Positions 1-4,993 of a stretch of DNA of 5,081 nt are shown here, in pieces. The notes below the pieces were generated by a model. The model saw only the letters and a program-made list of their open reading frames with translations, was not told the origin of the DNA and ran no database searches. Each line of letters starts with the position of its first letter. The first letter of the stretch is position 1. The stretch comes from an uncultured Dermatophilus sp. (lineage in GTDB: Bacteria; Actinomycetota; Actinomycetes; Actinomycetales; Dermatophilaceae). The stretch spans positions 1 to 5,081 of the forward strand of contig CAMCQD010000174.1 of NCBI GenBank assembly GCA_945876925.1, given 5' to 3'. The position numbers were made by a program, and so were the translations under genes.

Positions 1-32
1 TCCAGGATTCCGTGCGCCGCCCCGCCCCCTGA
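1..32 (+). CDS. Possible 3' end of an upstream gene (partial)
   Basis: Reading from base 3, the frame gives QDSVRRPAP and ends with TGA at 30-32, four bases before a strong hairpin starts at 36. A gene end directly followed by a terminator-like hairpin is the simplest reading. Nine residues are too few to assign a family. The other two forward frames stay open further (to stops near 211 and 264), but they run through the hairpin and leader and have no visible conserved motif. In related actinobacteria mazG or a secreted or lipoprotein gene lies upstream of eno; this is context only. Confidence 0.3.
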   Translation, partial: QDSVRRPAP

Positions 33-35
33 CCG

Positions 36-81
36 CTTCCGGCCTGCGGCGCGCCCCCACCGGCGCGCCGCAGGACGGAAG
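36..81 (+). terminator. Strong GC hairpin, probable terminator
   Basis: CCTGCGGCGCGCC (43-55) is exactly complementary to GGCGCGCCGCAGG (62-74) around a 6-nt loop. After one G/A mismatch (42/75), CTTCCG (36-41) pairs with CGGAAG (76-81), giving 19 base pairs. There is no T-run on either side, which is common for actinobacterial terminators. The symmetry would let it act on either strand. It separates the presumed upstream gene from the eno leader. Confidence 0.55.
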
Positions 82-129
82 GGCGGCTTCCCGGCCCCGG
101 TGCGGGGCGCGGGTGCGATACCGCTTGTG

Positions 130-146
130 CCGCAGGGGACCTGCGG
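130..146 (+). repeat. Short inverted repeat in eno leader
   Basis: CCGCAGG (130-136) and CCTGCGG (140-146) are perfectly complementary with a 3-nt spacer GGA. An alternative outer pairing, TACCGC (119-124) with GCGGTA (143-148), competes for the same right arm, so two exclusive folds are possible if this part is transcribed. Function is unknown. Confidence 0.35.
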
Positions 147-261
147 TAGCGCTGCCGTGCCGGAGAGGCTGGTCCGGGGCAGGGGCGGTGACGTGCGCAA
201 CGAGAACGTGAGTGACCCGACTGCCTCGTTGTTACCCCCGCGCTCGACCGGATCGACCGCG

Positions 262-267
262 TAGGCT
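262..267 (+). promoter_or_regulatory. Candidate -10 hexamer for eno (weak)
   Basis: TAGGCT fits the actinobacterial TAnnnT -10 pattern, but no good -35 lies 16-19 bp upstream. If used, transcription would start near 274, leaving a leader of about 150 nt, with the 279-290 palindrome just downstream of the start point. A competing weak candidate is GTGGCA (375-380) plus TATCCG (399-404), 18 bp apart, which would start close to the ribosome binding site. Neither is secure. Confidence 0.2.
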
Positions 268-278
268 CGGCTTCGTAC

Positions 279-290
279 GGTCACGTGACC
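279..290. promoter_or_regulatory. Perfect 12-bp palindrome, candidate operator
   Basis: GGTCACGTGACC is its own reverse complement, with a CACGTG core. It sits 136 nt before the enolase GTG in an otherwise non-coding leader. A dyad of this size suits a dimeric repressor or activator. I cannot name the regulator. Confidence 0.4.
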
Positions 291-415
291 CGCTTCGCCC
301 TGGGTGCCTGCACCTGTGAGGGAGCGCGCGTCGCCGACCCGACGACATGCGTGCCCGCCTCCGGCCGGCTCGTCGTGGCAGGTGCGCACCCCATGCCATA
401 TCCGTTCGCCAGAGC

Positions 416-421
416 AAGGAG
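416..421 (+). promoter_or_regulatory. Ribosome binding site that fixes the eno start
   Basis: AAGGAG ends 5 nt before the GTG at 427. It supports that GTG over the TTG one base earlier and over the in-frame GTG at 304. Confidence 0.8.
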
Positions 422-426
422 AAATT

Positions 427-1719
427 GTGGCAACCATCGAAGAAATCGGCGCCCGGGAGATCCTGGACTCGCGCGGCAACCCGACGGTCGAGGTCGAGGT
501 GCTGCTCGACGACGGGACCACGGCTCGCGCCGCGGTTCCCAGCGGCGCGTCGACGGGTGCCTTCGAGGCCGTCGAGCGCCGTGATGGCGACAAGGGCCGC
601 TACCTCGGCAAGGGCGTCGAGCAGGCCGTTGACGCCGTGCTTGAGGACATCACCCCGCGCCTGCTCGGCTTCGAGGCCACCGATCAGCGTCTCGTGGACG
701 CCGAGATGCTCGCCCTCGACGGCACCCCCAACAAGGGCAAGATCGGCGCGAACGCGATCCTCGGCGTCTCCCTGGCCGTCGCCCGCGCGGCTGCCGACTC
801 GGCCGGCCTGCCGCTGTTCCGCTACGTCGGCGGCCCGAACGCGCACGTCCTGCCGGTGCCGATGATGAACATCCTCAACGGCGGCTCGCACGCCGACTCC
901 AACGTTGACATCCAGGAGTTCATGATCGCCCCGATCGGCGCGTCCTCGTTCAAGGAGGCCCTGCGCTGGGGCGCCGAGGTTTACCACGCCCTCAAGGCCG
1001 TCCTCAAGAAGCGCGGCCTGGCCACCGGGCTGGGCGACGAGGGCGGCTTCGCCCCCAACCTCGACAGCAACGCCGAGGCCCTGGACCTCATCTGCGACGC
1101 CATCCGTGACGCCGGCTACACCCCCGGCAAGGACGTCGCGCTGGCGCTCGACGTCGCCTCCTCGGAGTTCTACAACGAGGACGGCACCTACGCCTTCGAG
1201 GGCGAGTCGAAGACCTACGAGCAGATGGTCGAGTACTACACCGAGCTGGTCGCCAAGTACCCGCTGGTCTCCATCGAGGACCCGCTGAACGAAGAGGACT
1301 GGGACGGCTGGAAGCACATCACCGAGCAGCTCGGCGACAAGGTTCAGCTGGTCGGCGACGACCTGTTCGTCACCAACCCCGAGCGGCTCGCCAAGGGCAT
1401 CGGCACCGGCACCGCCAACGCCCTGCTGGTCAAGGTGAACCAGATCGGCTCGCTGACCGAGACGCTGGACGCCGTCACCATGGCCCAGAATGCCGGCTAC
1501 CGCTGCATGATGAGCCACCGCTCCGGGGAAACCGAGGACACCACCATCGCCGACCTGGCCGTTGCCACCAACTGCGGCCAGATCAAGAGCGGCGCCCCGG
1601 CCCGGTCCGAGCGCGTGGCCAAGTACAACCAGCTGCTGCGCATCGAAGAAGTCCTCGACGACGCTGCCGTCTACGCCGGCGCCAGCGCGTTCCCTCGCTT
1701 CAAGGGCGCGCAGGGTTGA
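427..1719 (+). CDS. eno: Enolase (phosphopyruvate hydratase)
   Basis: Enolase interconverts 2-phosphoglycerate and phosphoenolpyruvate in glycolysis and gluconeogenesis. It is a cytosolic Mg2+ enzyme and, in other bacteria, sometimes surface-exposed. The GTG start gives 430 residues, the usual length, with N-terminus MATIEEIGAREILDSRGNPT. Key features are the mobile SGASTG loop (39-44), His155 in GGSHADSN, Glu164, the general acid Glu205 in GDEGGF, metal ligands Asp242, Glu284 (SIEDPL) and Asp311 (GDDL), the catalytic base Lys336 in the signature LLVKVNQIGSLTET (333-346), SHRSGETED (363-371) and Lys387 in QIKSGA. All are intact, so the enzyme should be active. It is first in a four-gene block, 10 nt ahead of the ftsB-like gene. 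Start choice rests on AAGGAG five bases upstream and on family N-termini. Confidence 0.98.
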   Translation: MATIEEIGAREILDSRGNPTVEVEVLLDDGTTARAAVPSGASTGAFEAVERRDGDKGRYLGKGVEQAVDAVLEDITPRLLGFEATDQRLVDAEMLALDGTPNKGKIGANAILGVSLAVARAAADSAGLPLFRYVGGPNAHVLPVPMMNILNGGSHADSNVDIQEFMIAPIGASSFKEALRWGAEVYHALKAVLKKRGLATGLGDEGGFAPNLDSNAEALDLICDAIRDAGYTPGKDVALALDVASSEFYNEDGTYAFEGESKTYEQMVEYYTELVAKYPLVSIEDPLNEEDWDGWKHITEQLGDKVQLVGDDLFVTNPERLAKGIGTGTANALLVKVNQIGSLTETLDAVTMAQNAGYRCMMSHRSGETEDTTIADLAVATNCGQIKSGAPARSERVAKYNQLLRIEEVLDDAAVYAGASAFPRFKGAQG

Positions 1720-1729
1720 TGCTGTAGGC

Positions 1730-2656
1730 ATGGTTCGTGCAACACGTCGTTCCGGGGGCGTGCCGGGTGGGAACATCCGGCGCGCCCCTGGCGCGTCACC
1801 GGTCCGCCGCCGTCCCGGCGGGCGCGGCGGCGCCTCCCGCTCATCGTCCAGGCCCGCTGCGGCGCCCGGGCGAGGGGAGCGGTCCCGCCGCCCCGGCGGG
1901 CCTCCCGGAGGCGGCCGGGCCGCTTCGCCTGCTAAGCGGATCGCCGTGCTGGCGGGCATTTTCGTGCTGCTCGCGCTCATGCTCATCCCCACGCTGCGCG
2001 GCTACCTGTCGCAGCGGGCCCAGATCGACGCCCTGGAAACGGAAGTCGCCACCCGCCAGGCTGCGGTGGACCAGCTGCAAGGCGATCTCGCCCGCTGGTC
2101 GGACCCGGCCTTCGTGGAGCAGCAGGCCCGCCAGCGGCTCAAATTCGTCCGGCCGGGGGAGACCTCGTATCAGGTGATCGACGTCGAGGGACTCAGCGGC
2201 CGGGACCTGAGCGGGACCGGCTCGGTGGTGCGTCCCGAGACGACCGGCGAGACCACGTGGTATTCGCGGATGTGGAGTTCCCTGGACGCCGCCGATTCAC
2301 TGTCCCCGCAGGACGTCAGCGCCCCGCTGGCTCCCATCGACCCCGCTGCGGATGAGCGGCCCGGCGCCCCGGCAGCCTCCGGCGTGCCCCCGGCGCCCGG
2401 TACGAGCGCCCCGGCGCAGCCCGGCGGCACCCAGGCGAGCACCCCGCCCGGGACGGACGCCACCCGGGAGCCCCCGGCTGCGGGCACGCCGAGCGCGGCG
2501 GACCCGGCCCCGGAGCGGTCCGCCGGCACCGCGCGCAGCACCGCACCCGGGTCGGGCAGCACCCGGACGGTTACCACCGGCGCCAGCACGACTGCGGGTA
2601 CCGCCACCCGCACCGCGCCCGCGCGCAGTGGCCCGGCCACCACGAGCCCGCAGTGA
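1730..2656 (+). CDS. FtsB/DivIC-family septum formation initiator with long Pro/Ala/Thr tail
   Basis: Predicted bitopic divisome protein of 308 residues. Residues 1-70 are a basic Arg/Gly/Pro-rich cytoplasmic tail. Residues 71-88 (IAVLAGIFVLLALMLIPT) form one membrane helix. Residues about 92-124 are a coiled coil with heptad-like Leu/Val/Ala spacing. The family motif follows: DPAFVEQQARQRLKFVRPGE (125-144), then TSYQVID. Known FtsB/DivIC proteins form a complex with FtsL and FtsQ/DivIB at the septum; a role here is inferred from family. Residues about 200-308 are extracytoplasmic, low-complexity Pro/Ala/Gly/Thr/Ser, making this protein longer than I recall for homologues such as Rv1024. The ATG lies 10 nt after the eno stop with only a poor Shine-Dalgarno (AGG one base away), suggesting coupling to eno translation. 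An in-frame GTG at 1760 is an alternative start. Confidence 0.87.
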   Translation: MVRATRRSGGVPGGNIRRAPGASPVRRRPGGRGGASRSSSRPAAAPGRGERSRRPGGPPGGGRAASPAKRIAVLAGIFVLLALMLIPTLRGYLSQRAQIDALETEVATRQAAVDQLQGDLARWSDPAFVEQQARQRLKFVRPGETSYQVIDVEGLSGRDLSGTGSVVRPETTGETTWYSRMWSSLDAADSLSPQDVSAPLAPIDPAADERPGAPAASGVPPAPGTSAPAQPGGTQASTPPGTDATREPPAAGTPSAADPAPERSAGTARSTAPGSGSTRTVTTGASTTAGTATRTAPARSGPATTSPQ

Positions 2657-2683
2657 CACCCCCGCAGCACGCGGCCCGGCGAG

Positions 2684-2689
2684 AGGAGG
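2684..2689 (+). promoter_or_regulatory. Ribosome binding site deciding the DUF501 start
   Basis: AGGAGG lies 11 nt before the ATG at 2701. Spacing is a little long, but it favours that ATG over the in-frame GTG at 2653, which overlaps the previous stop codon as GTGA and has no such motif. Confidence 0.6.
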
Positions 2690-2700
2690 ACGGCACCGCG

Positions 2701-3252
2701 ATGGATTCCCCTCAGGCCCCCGCCCCGCAGGTCCTGGCCGGACTGGGCATCCAGCCAGCCGCGCCCGCGGACCTCGAAGCGGTCCGGGAGCAGCTGGGCC
2801 GCCTGCCGCGCGGCGTGCTGGGGATCGCCGCCCGCTGCCCGTCCGGGCACCCGGCGGTGGTGGCCACCGCTCCCAGGCTGCCCGACGGCACCCCCTTCCC
2901 GACGACGTTCTACGCCACCTGCCCGCGCCTGACCGGGGCGCTATCCACCCTGGAGGCGAGCGGCCTCATGCGGGCGATGAGCGAGCGGCTGCTGGCCGAC
3001 CCCGCGCTGGCCGCCGCATACCAGGCGGCGCACGAGGACTACCTGTCCCGGCGTGCCCGGCTGGCGGTGCGCCCCGTCCCGCAGATCGAGGGCATCAGCG
3101 CCGGCGGCATGCCCCGGCGGGTTAAGTGCCTGCATGTGCTCGCCGCTCACGCGCTGGCCGCCGGGCCGGGAACTAACGTGCTCGGGGATGAGGCGATCGC
3201 GGCCCTGGCCGGGATGTGGCCGGCCGGCGGCTGCGCCGCCAGGGAGGACTGA
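2701..3252 (+). CDS. DUF501 family protein, function unknown
   Basis: A predicted soluble protein of 183 residues with no signal peptide or membrane helix. It matches the actinobacterial DUF501 family by its motifs and by its place between an ftsB-like gene and ppx. Recognisable blocks are the N-terminal D24-LEAVREQLGRLPRGV, then RCPSGHPAVV (45-54), PFPTTFYATCPRL (65-77), and the C-terminal GGMPRRVKCLHVLAAHALA (135-153) followed by N159 and GDEAI. Cys46, His50, Cys74, Cys143, His145 and His150 cluster in these blocks, so metal binding or a redox/catalytic site is possible (inference). No activity is established for the family to my knowledge. The ATG is chosen for the AGGAGG upstream; starting at GTG 2653 would add 16 residues and overlap the ftsB-like stop. 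The stop is one base before the ppx ATG, indicating translational coupling. Confidence 0.87.
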   Translation: MDSPQAPAPQVLAGLGIQPAAPADLEAVREQLGRLPRGVLGIAARCPSGHPAVVATAPRLPDGTPFPTTFYATCPRLTGALSTLEASGLMRAMSERLLADPALAAAYQAAHEDYLSRRARLAVRPVPQIEGISAGGMPRRVKCLHVLAAHALAAGPGTNVLGDEAIAALAGMWPAGGCAARED

Positions 3253-3253
3253 T

Positions 3254-4213
3254 ATGCGAGTCGCCGCGATCGACTGCGGTACCAACTCCATCCGGCTGCT
3301 CGTAGCCGACGGCGCCGCGGACGGGACTGGCCCGCTGCGCGACGTGGTGCGCCGGATGGAGGTCGTCCGGCTCGGGCACGGAGTCGACGCCACCGGCGTG
3401 ATCGCCCCCGGGCCGATGGCGCGTACCCTGGCGATGACCCGCGAATACGCCCGCGTATGTGACGAACTTGACGTCGAAGCGGTCCGGTTCGTGGCCACCT
3501 CGGCCTCGCGGGACGCCGCCAACGCCGGCGAGTTCGCCGACGGGGTGCGGGCCGCGTTCGGCCGGCGCGAGGTGAGTCCCGAGGTGCTCACCGGCCTGGA
3601 GGAAGCCCGGCTGTCCTTCCTCGGAGCCACCGGGGACGTCGCCGCCACGGGGGCCGCCGCGCCCTACCTCGTGGTCGACCTCGGCGGGGGCTCAACCGAA
3701 TTCGTCCGCGGCGCGACCGCGATGGAAGCGGCCTGCTCGGTTGACATGGGCTGCGTGCGGATGACCGAGCGCTACCTGCGGGACGACCCGCCGTCCGCGG
3801 CGCAGCTGGCCGCCGCCCGGGCCGGCATCGGGCAGCTGCTCGACCAGGCCGGCGAACGGGCTGCCTTCGACGGCATCGGCACCCTCGTCGGCCTCGCCGG
3901 GACCGTCACCACCGTCACCGCGCACGCGCTGCGCCTGCCGCGGTACGACCCGGAGGCGATCCACCTGTCCGCGCGGCCCGTGCCGCAGGTGCTGGCCGCC
4001 TGCGACGACCTGATCACCGCGCCGCGGGAAGCCAGGGCGGCGCTGCCGTTCATGCACCCGGGCCGGGTGGATGTCATCGCGGCCGGCGCGCTGGTCTGGG
4101 CCAGCATCGTGCGGCGGGTGGCGGAGCGCTCAGGGATCGGGCACGTGCTCACCTGTGAGCACGACATCCTCGACGGCATCGCGCTGAGCCTGCTGCGCCA
4201 CCCGGAGCCATAG
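3254..4213 (+). CDS. ppx: Ppx/GppA family exopolyphosphatase / pppGpp phosphohydrolase
   Basis: A cytosolic phosphatase of 319 residues, the short actinobacterial form with only the two ASKHA (actin-like) domains and no HD-type C-terminal domain. The family removes terminal phosphate from polyphosphate or converts pppGpp to ppGpp; sequence alone does not decide which. Visible motifs are the phosphate-1 loop AAIDCGTNSIRLLV (4-17), ATSASRDAAN (81-90), the GLEEARLSF segment with the likely catalytic Glu116/Glu117, the phosphate-2 loop VVDLGGGSTEF (140-150), DMGCVRMTE (164-172), the adenosine-type loop GLAGTVTTVTA (213-223), HPGRVDVIAAGALV (268-281) and CEHDILDGIALSLL (301-314). All core residues look intact. 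GGAGG (3243-3247) lies six bases before the ATG, inside the end of the DUF501 gene. Position corresponds to M. tuberculosis ppx2 (Rv1026), as I recall it. It is the last gene of the block. Confidence 0.93.
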   Translation: MRVAAIDCGTNSIRLLVADGAADGTGPLRDVVRRMEVVRLGHGVDATGVIAPGPMARTLAMTREYARVCDELDVEAVRFVATSASRDAANAGEFADGVRAAFGRREVSPEVLTGLEEARLSFLGATGDVAATGAAAPYLVVDLGGGSTEFVRGATAMEAACSVDMGCVRMTERYLRDDPPSAAQLAAARAGIGQLLDQAGERAAFDGIGTLVGLAGTVTTVTAHALRLPRYDPEAIHLSARPVPQVLAACDDLITAPREARAALPFMHPGRVDVIAAGALVWASIVRRVAERSGIGHVLTCEHDILDGIALSLLRHPEP

Positions 4214-4224
4214 CCAATCGGCGG

Positions 4225-4253
4225 TCCCCGGGCTCGCCCGGCCCCGCCGGGGA
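4225..4253 (+). terminator. GC hairpin after ppx, probable operon terminator
   Basis: TCCCCGG (4225-4231) pairs with CCGGGGA (4247-4253) around 15 nt. An alternative fold inside it pairs CCCGGC (4237-4242) with GCCGGG (4246-4251) around CCC. No T-run follows. It starts 12 bases after the ppx stop and overlaps the upstream part of the next gene's promoter. Confidence 0.45.
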
Positions 4254-4255
4254 GC

Positions 4256-4261
4256 TAGATT
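4256..4261 (+). promoter_or_regulatory. -10 hexamer of a leaderless promoter
   Basis: TAGATT fits TAnnnT well. It ends six bases before the ATG at 4268, so the expected transcription start is the A of the start codon. The only purine run upstream (GGGGAG, 4249-4254) is 13 nt from the ATG, too far for a normal Shine-Dalgarno. No convincing -35 is visible, which is usual for such promoters. Confidence 0.6.
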
Positions 4262-4267
4262 CGACGC

Positions 4268-4837
4268 ATGAGCGAGAACCTCATCGCCGTCCACGCGATC
4301 GGCCGCGACCAGCCCGGAGTCATCGCTGCGCTGACCAACGCGCTCACGCCGCTGGCCGTCTACCACGACGATCCGCGCACGTCGCTCATCCCCGGCGGCA
4401 ACTTCATGGTGCTCATCGTGCTGCGCACGGACGTCACCGTGCACGCCGTCCGCCGCGCCGTGCAACCGGTGAGTTACCCCGACGTCATCATCAACGTCTG
4501 GGAGCTGGAAGATCACACCTCCGACAAGTCCGAGCCCGCCGACCGGGCCGCGCTCGGCGACCCGCTCGTGCTGCGCATCCACGCCCAGGGGCGCCCGGGC
4601 ATCATCGCCGCCTTCACCAAGGTGGTGGCCCAGCACGGCGGCATCATCCACGACTTCGGCACCCGCATCGGCGGCGGGCGGATCTCGGTCCTGCGGGTCG
4701 AACTGCCCGGGCGCACTCCGGAGATGGTCTCCGCGCTGGAGCACGACCTGTTCCACCTGGGTGAACTCACCGGGATCGGGATCAAGCTGTACGACCCGGC
4801 CCAGGGTGAGAACGAGCCGATGTACCCCGTCGCCTGA
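4268..4837 (+). CDS. Double ACT-domain protein, GcvR-like putative amino-acid-sensing regulator
   Basis: A predicted cytosolic protein of 189 residues made of two ACT domains and nothing else. ACT1 spans about 4-80 (LIAVHAIGRDQPGVIAALTN, strand VYHDDPRTSLIPGGNFMVLIVL, then VIINVWEL). A charged linker follows (81-98). ACT2 spans about 100-176 (LVLRIHAQGRPGIIAAFTKV, GGIIHDFGTRIGGGRISVLRVEL, ending GIGIKLY). ACT domains bind amino acids at dimer interfaces. Tandem-ACT proteins of this shape include E. coli GcvR, which represses the glycine cleavage system by binding GcvA, and the regulatory half of some SerB enzymes. No catalytic or DNA-binding domain is present, so action through a partner protein is likely (inference). 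The gene seems to have its own leaderless promoter, 54 nt after ppx. The ligand is unknown. Confidence 0.85.
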   Translation: MSENLIAVHAIGRDQPGVIAALTNALTPLAVYHDDPRTSLIPGGNFMVLIVLRTDVTVHAVRRAVQPVSYPDVIINVWELEDHTSDKSEPADRAALGDPLVLRIHAQGRPGIIAAFTKVVAQHGGIIHDFGTRIGGGRISVLRVELPGRTPEMVSALEHDLFHLGELTGIGIKLYDPAQGENEPMYPVA

Positions 4838-4841
4838 CCGT

Positions 4842-4868
4842 CCGGTCCCGGGCGGTGCCCGGGACCGG
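4842..4868 (+). terminator. Perfect 12-bp GC hairpin after the ACT gene
   Basis: CCGGTCCCGGGC (4842-4853) is exactly complementary to GCCCGGGACCGG (4857-4868) with a 3-nt loop GGT. It begins five bases after the stop codon and has no T-run. It should end the ACT-gene transcript and keep it apart from the tRNA. It abuts the candidate tRNA -10 hexamer. Confidence 0.65.
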
Positions 4869-4874
4869 TAGCCT
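4869..4874 (+). promoter_or_regulatory. Candidate -10 hexamer of the tRNA gene
   Basis: TAGCCT fits TAnnnT. It ends six bases before the mature 5' end of the tRNA at 4881, so the primary transcript could start at or next to the mature end. The -35 position falls inside the preceding hairpin, and no good -35 hexamer is seen there. Confidence 0.4.
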
Positions 4875-4880
4875 GGGCCT

Positions 4881-4954
4881 GTCCCCGTAGCCCAACCGGC
4901 AGAGGCAGGCCACTTAAAATGGTCCGAGTGCGGGTTCGAATCCCGTCGGGGGCA
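4881..4954 (+). tRNA. tRNA-Leu (anticodon UAA) with class I fold
   Basis: A 74-nt cloverleaf. Acceptor GTCCCCG (4881-4887) pairs with CGGGGGC (4947-4953) with one T/G wobble; the discriminator is A4954. The D arm is 4890-4906, with G4890-C4906, C4891-G4905 and C4892-G4904 paired, C4893/A4903 mismatched, and G18G19 at 4898-4899. The anticodon stem GGCCA (4908-4912) pairs with TGGTC (4920-4924) around loop CTTAAAA, so the anticodon is TAA at 4915-4917. The variable loop CGAGT (4925-4929) is only 5 nt. The T arm 4930-4946 has the standard TTCGAAT loop. CCA is not encoded; CCC follows. The anticodon says leucine, but normal bacterial tRNA-Leu has a long variable arm, so charging by LeuRS is uncertain. 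A shortened degenerate tRNA is less likely because all stems and tertiary-contact bases are kept. Confidence 0.85.
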
Positions 4955-4993
4955 CCCGGCAGTGACTGATATTCAGCGAATCCCGGTAGTCAC
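4955..4993 (+). repeat. Imperfect direct repeat and inverted hexamers next to the tRNA 3' end
   Basis: CCCGGCAGTGAC (4955-4966) and CCCGGTAGTCAC (4982-4993) match at 10 of 12 bases, 27 bp apart. Within them GTGACT (4962-4967) and AGTCAC (4988-4993) are inverted complements. Between them CTGA/TCAG (4966-4969/4973-4976) is a small inverted repeat. The segment is notably less GC-rich than its surroundings. Role unknown. Confidence 0.3.

Larger units (their letters stand above)
82..426 (+). other. Non-coding leader upstream of eno
   Basis: This stretch of about 345 bases holds no gene I can support. It contains several inverted repeats: CCGCAGG/CCTGCGG (130-136/140-146), the near-palindrome CGGTAGCGCTGCCG (144-157), CAACGAG/CTCGTTG (198-204/225-231) and the perfect palindrome at 279-290. 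TCGACCG occurs twice, 9 bp apart (244-250 and 253-259). The enolase frame is open back to a GTG at 304, but those 41 codons do not look like any enolase N-terminus. I do not recognise a known riboswitch class. The region probably carries the eno promoter and its control sites. Confidence 0.5.

Noticed and set aside
1..264. Open frame from base 1 to the TAG at 262 as the end of an upstream protein
   Set aside because: It runs through a 19-pair hairpin and the leader, contains TTG-TTA codons not used elsewhere here, and shows no motif. Long stop-free frames are expected at this GC content.
304..426. Upstream GTG start for enolase adding 41 residues
   Set aside because: The extra residues (starting MPAPVRERASP) do not resemble any enolase N-terminus, while GTG 427 has AAGGAG at good spacing and gives the family length.
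232..1992. Long open frame on the - strand (586 codons) opposite eno
   Set aside because: It is a shadow of the GC-rich codons of enolase. Its translation is low-complexity Gly/Val/Ala/Arg with no known motif, and eno on the + strand is certain.
2653..2700. DUF501 start at GTG 2653 overlapping the previous stop (GTGA)
   Set aside because: It remains possible, but ATG 2701 has the AGGAGG motif upstream and the first 16 residues look non-conserved.
2170..2850. - strand frames opposite the ftsB-like tail and DUF501
   Set aside because: They are shadow frames of the repetitive GC-rich tail with no motif or ribosome binding site.
3692..4179. - strand frames opposite ppx
   Set aside because: The Ppx motifs on the + strand are intact over the whole stretch, and the antisense translations look like shadow sequence.
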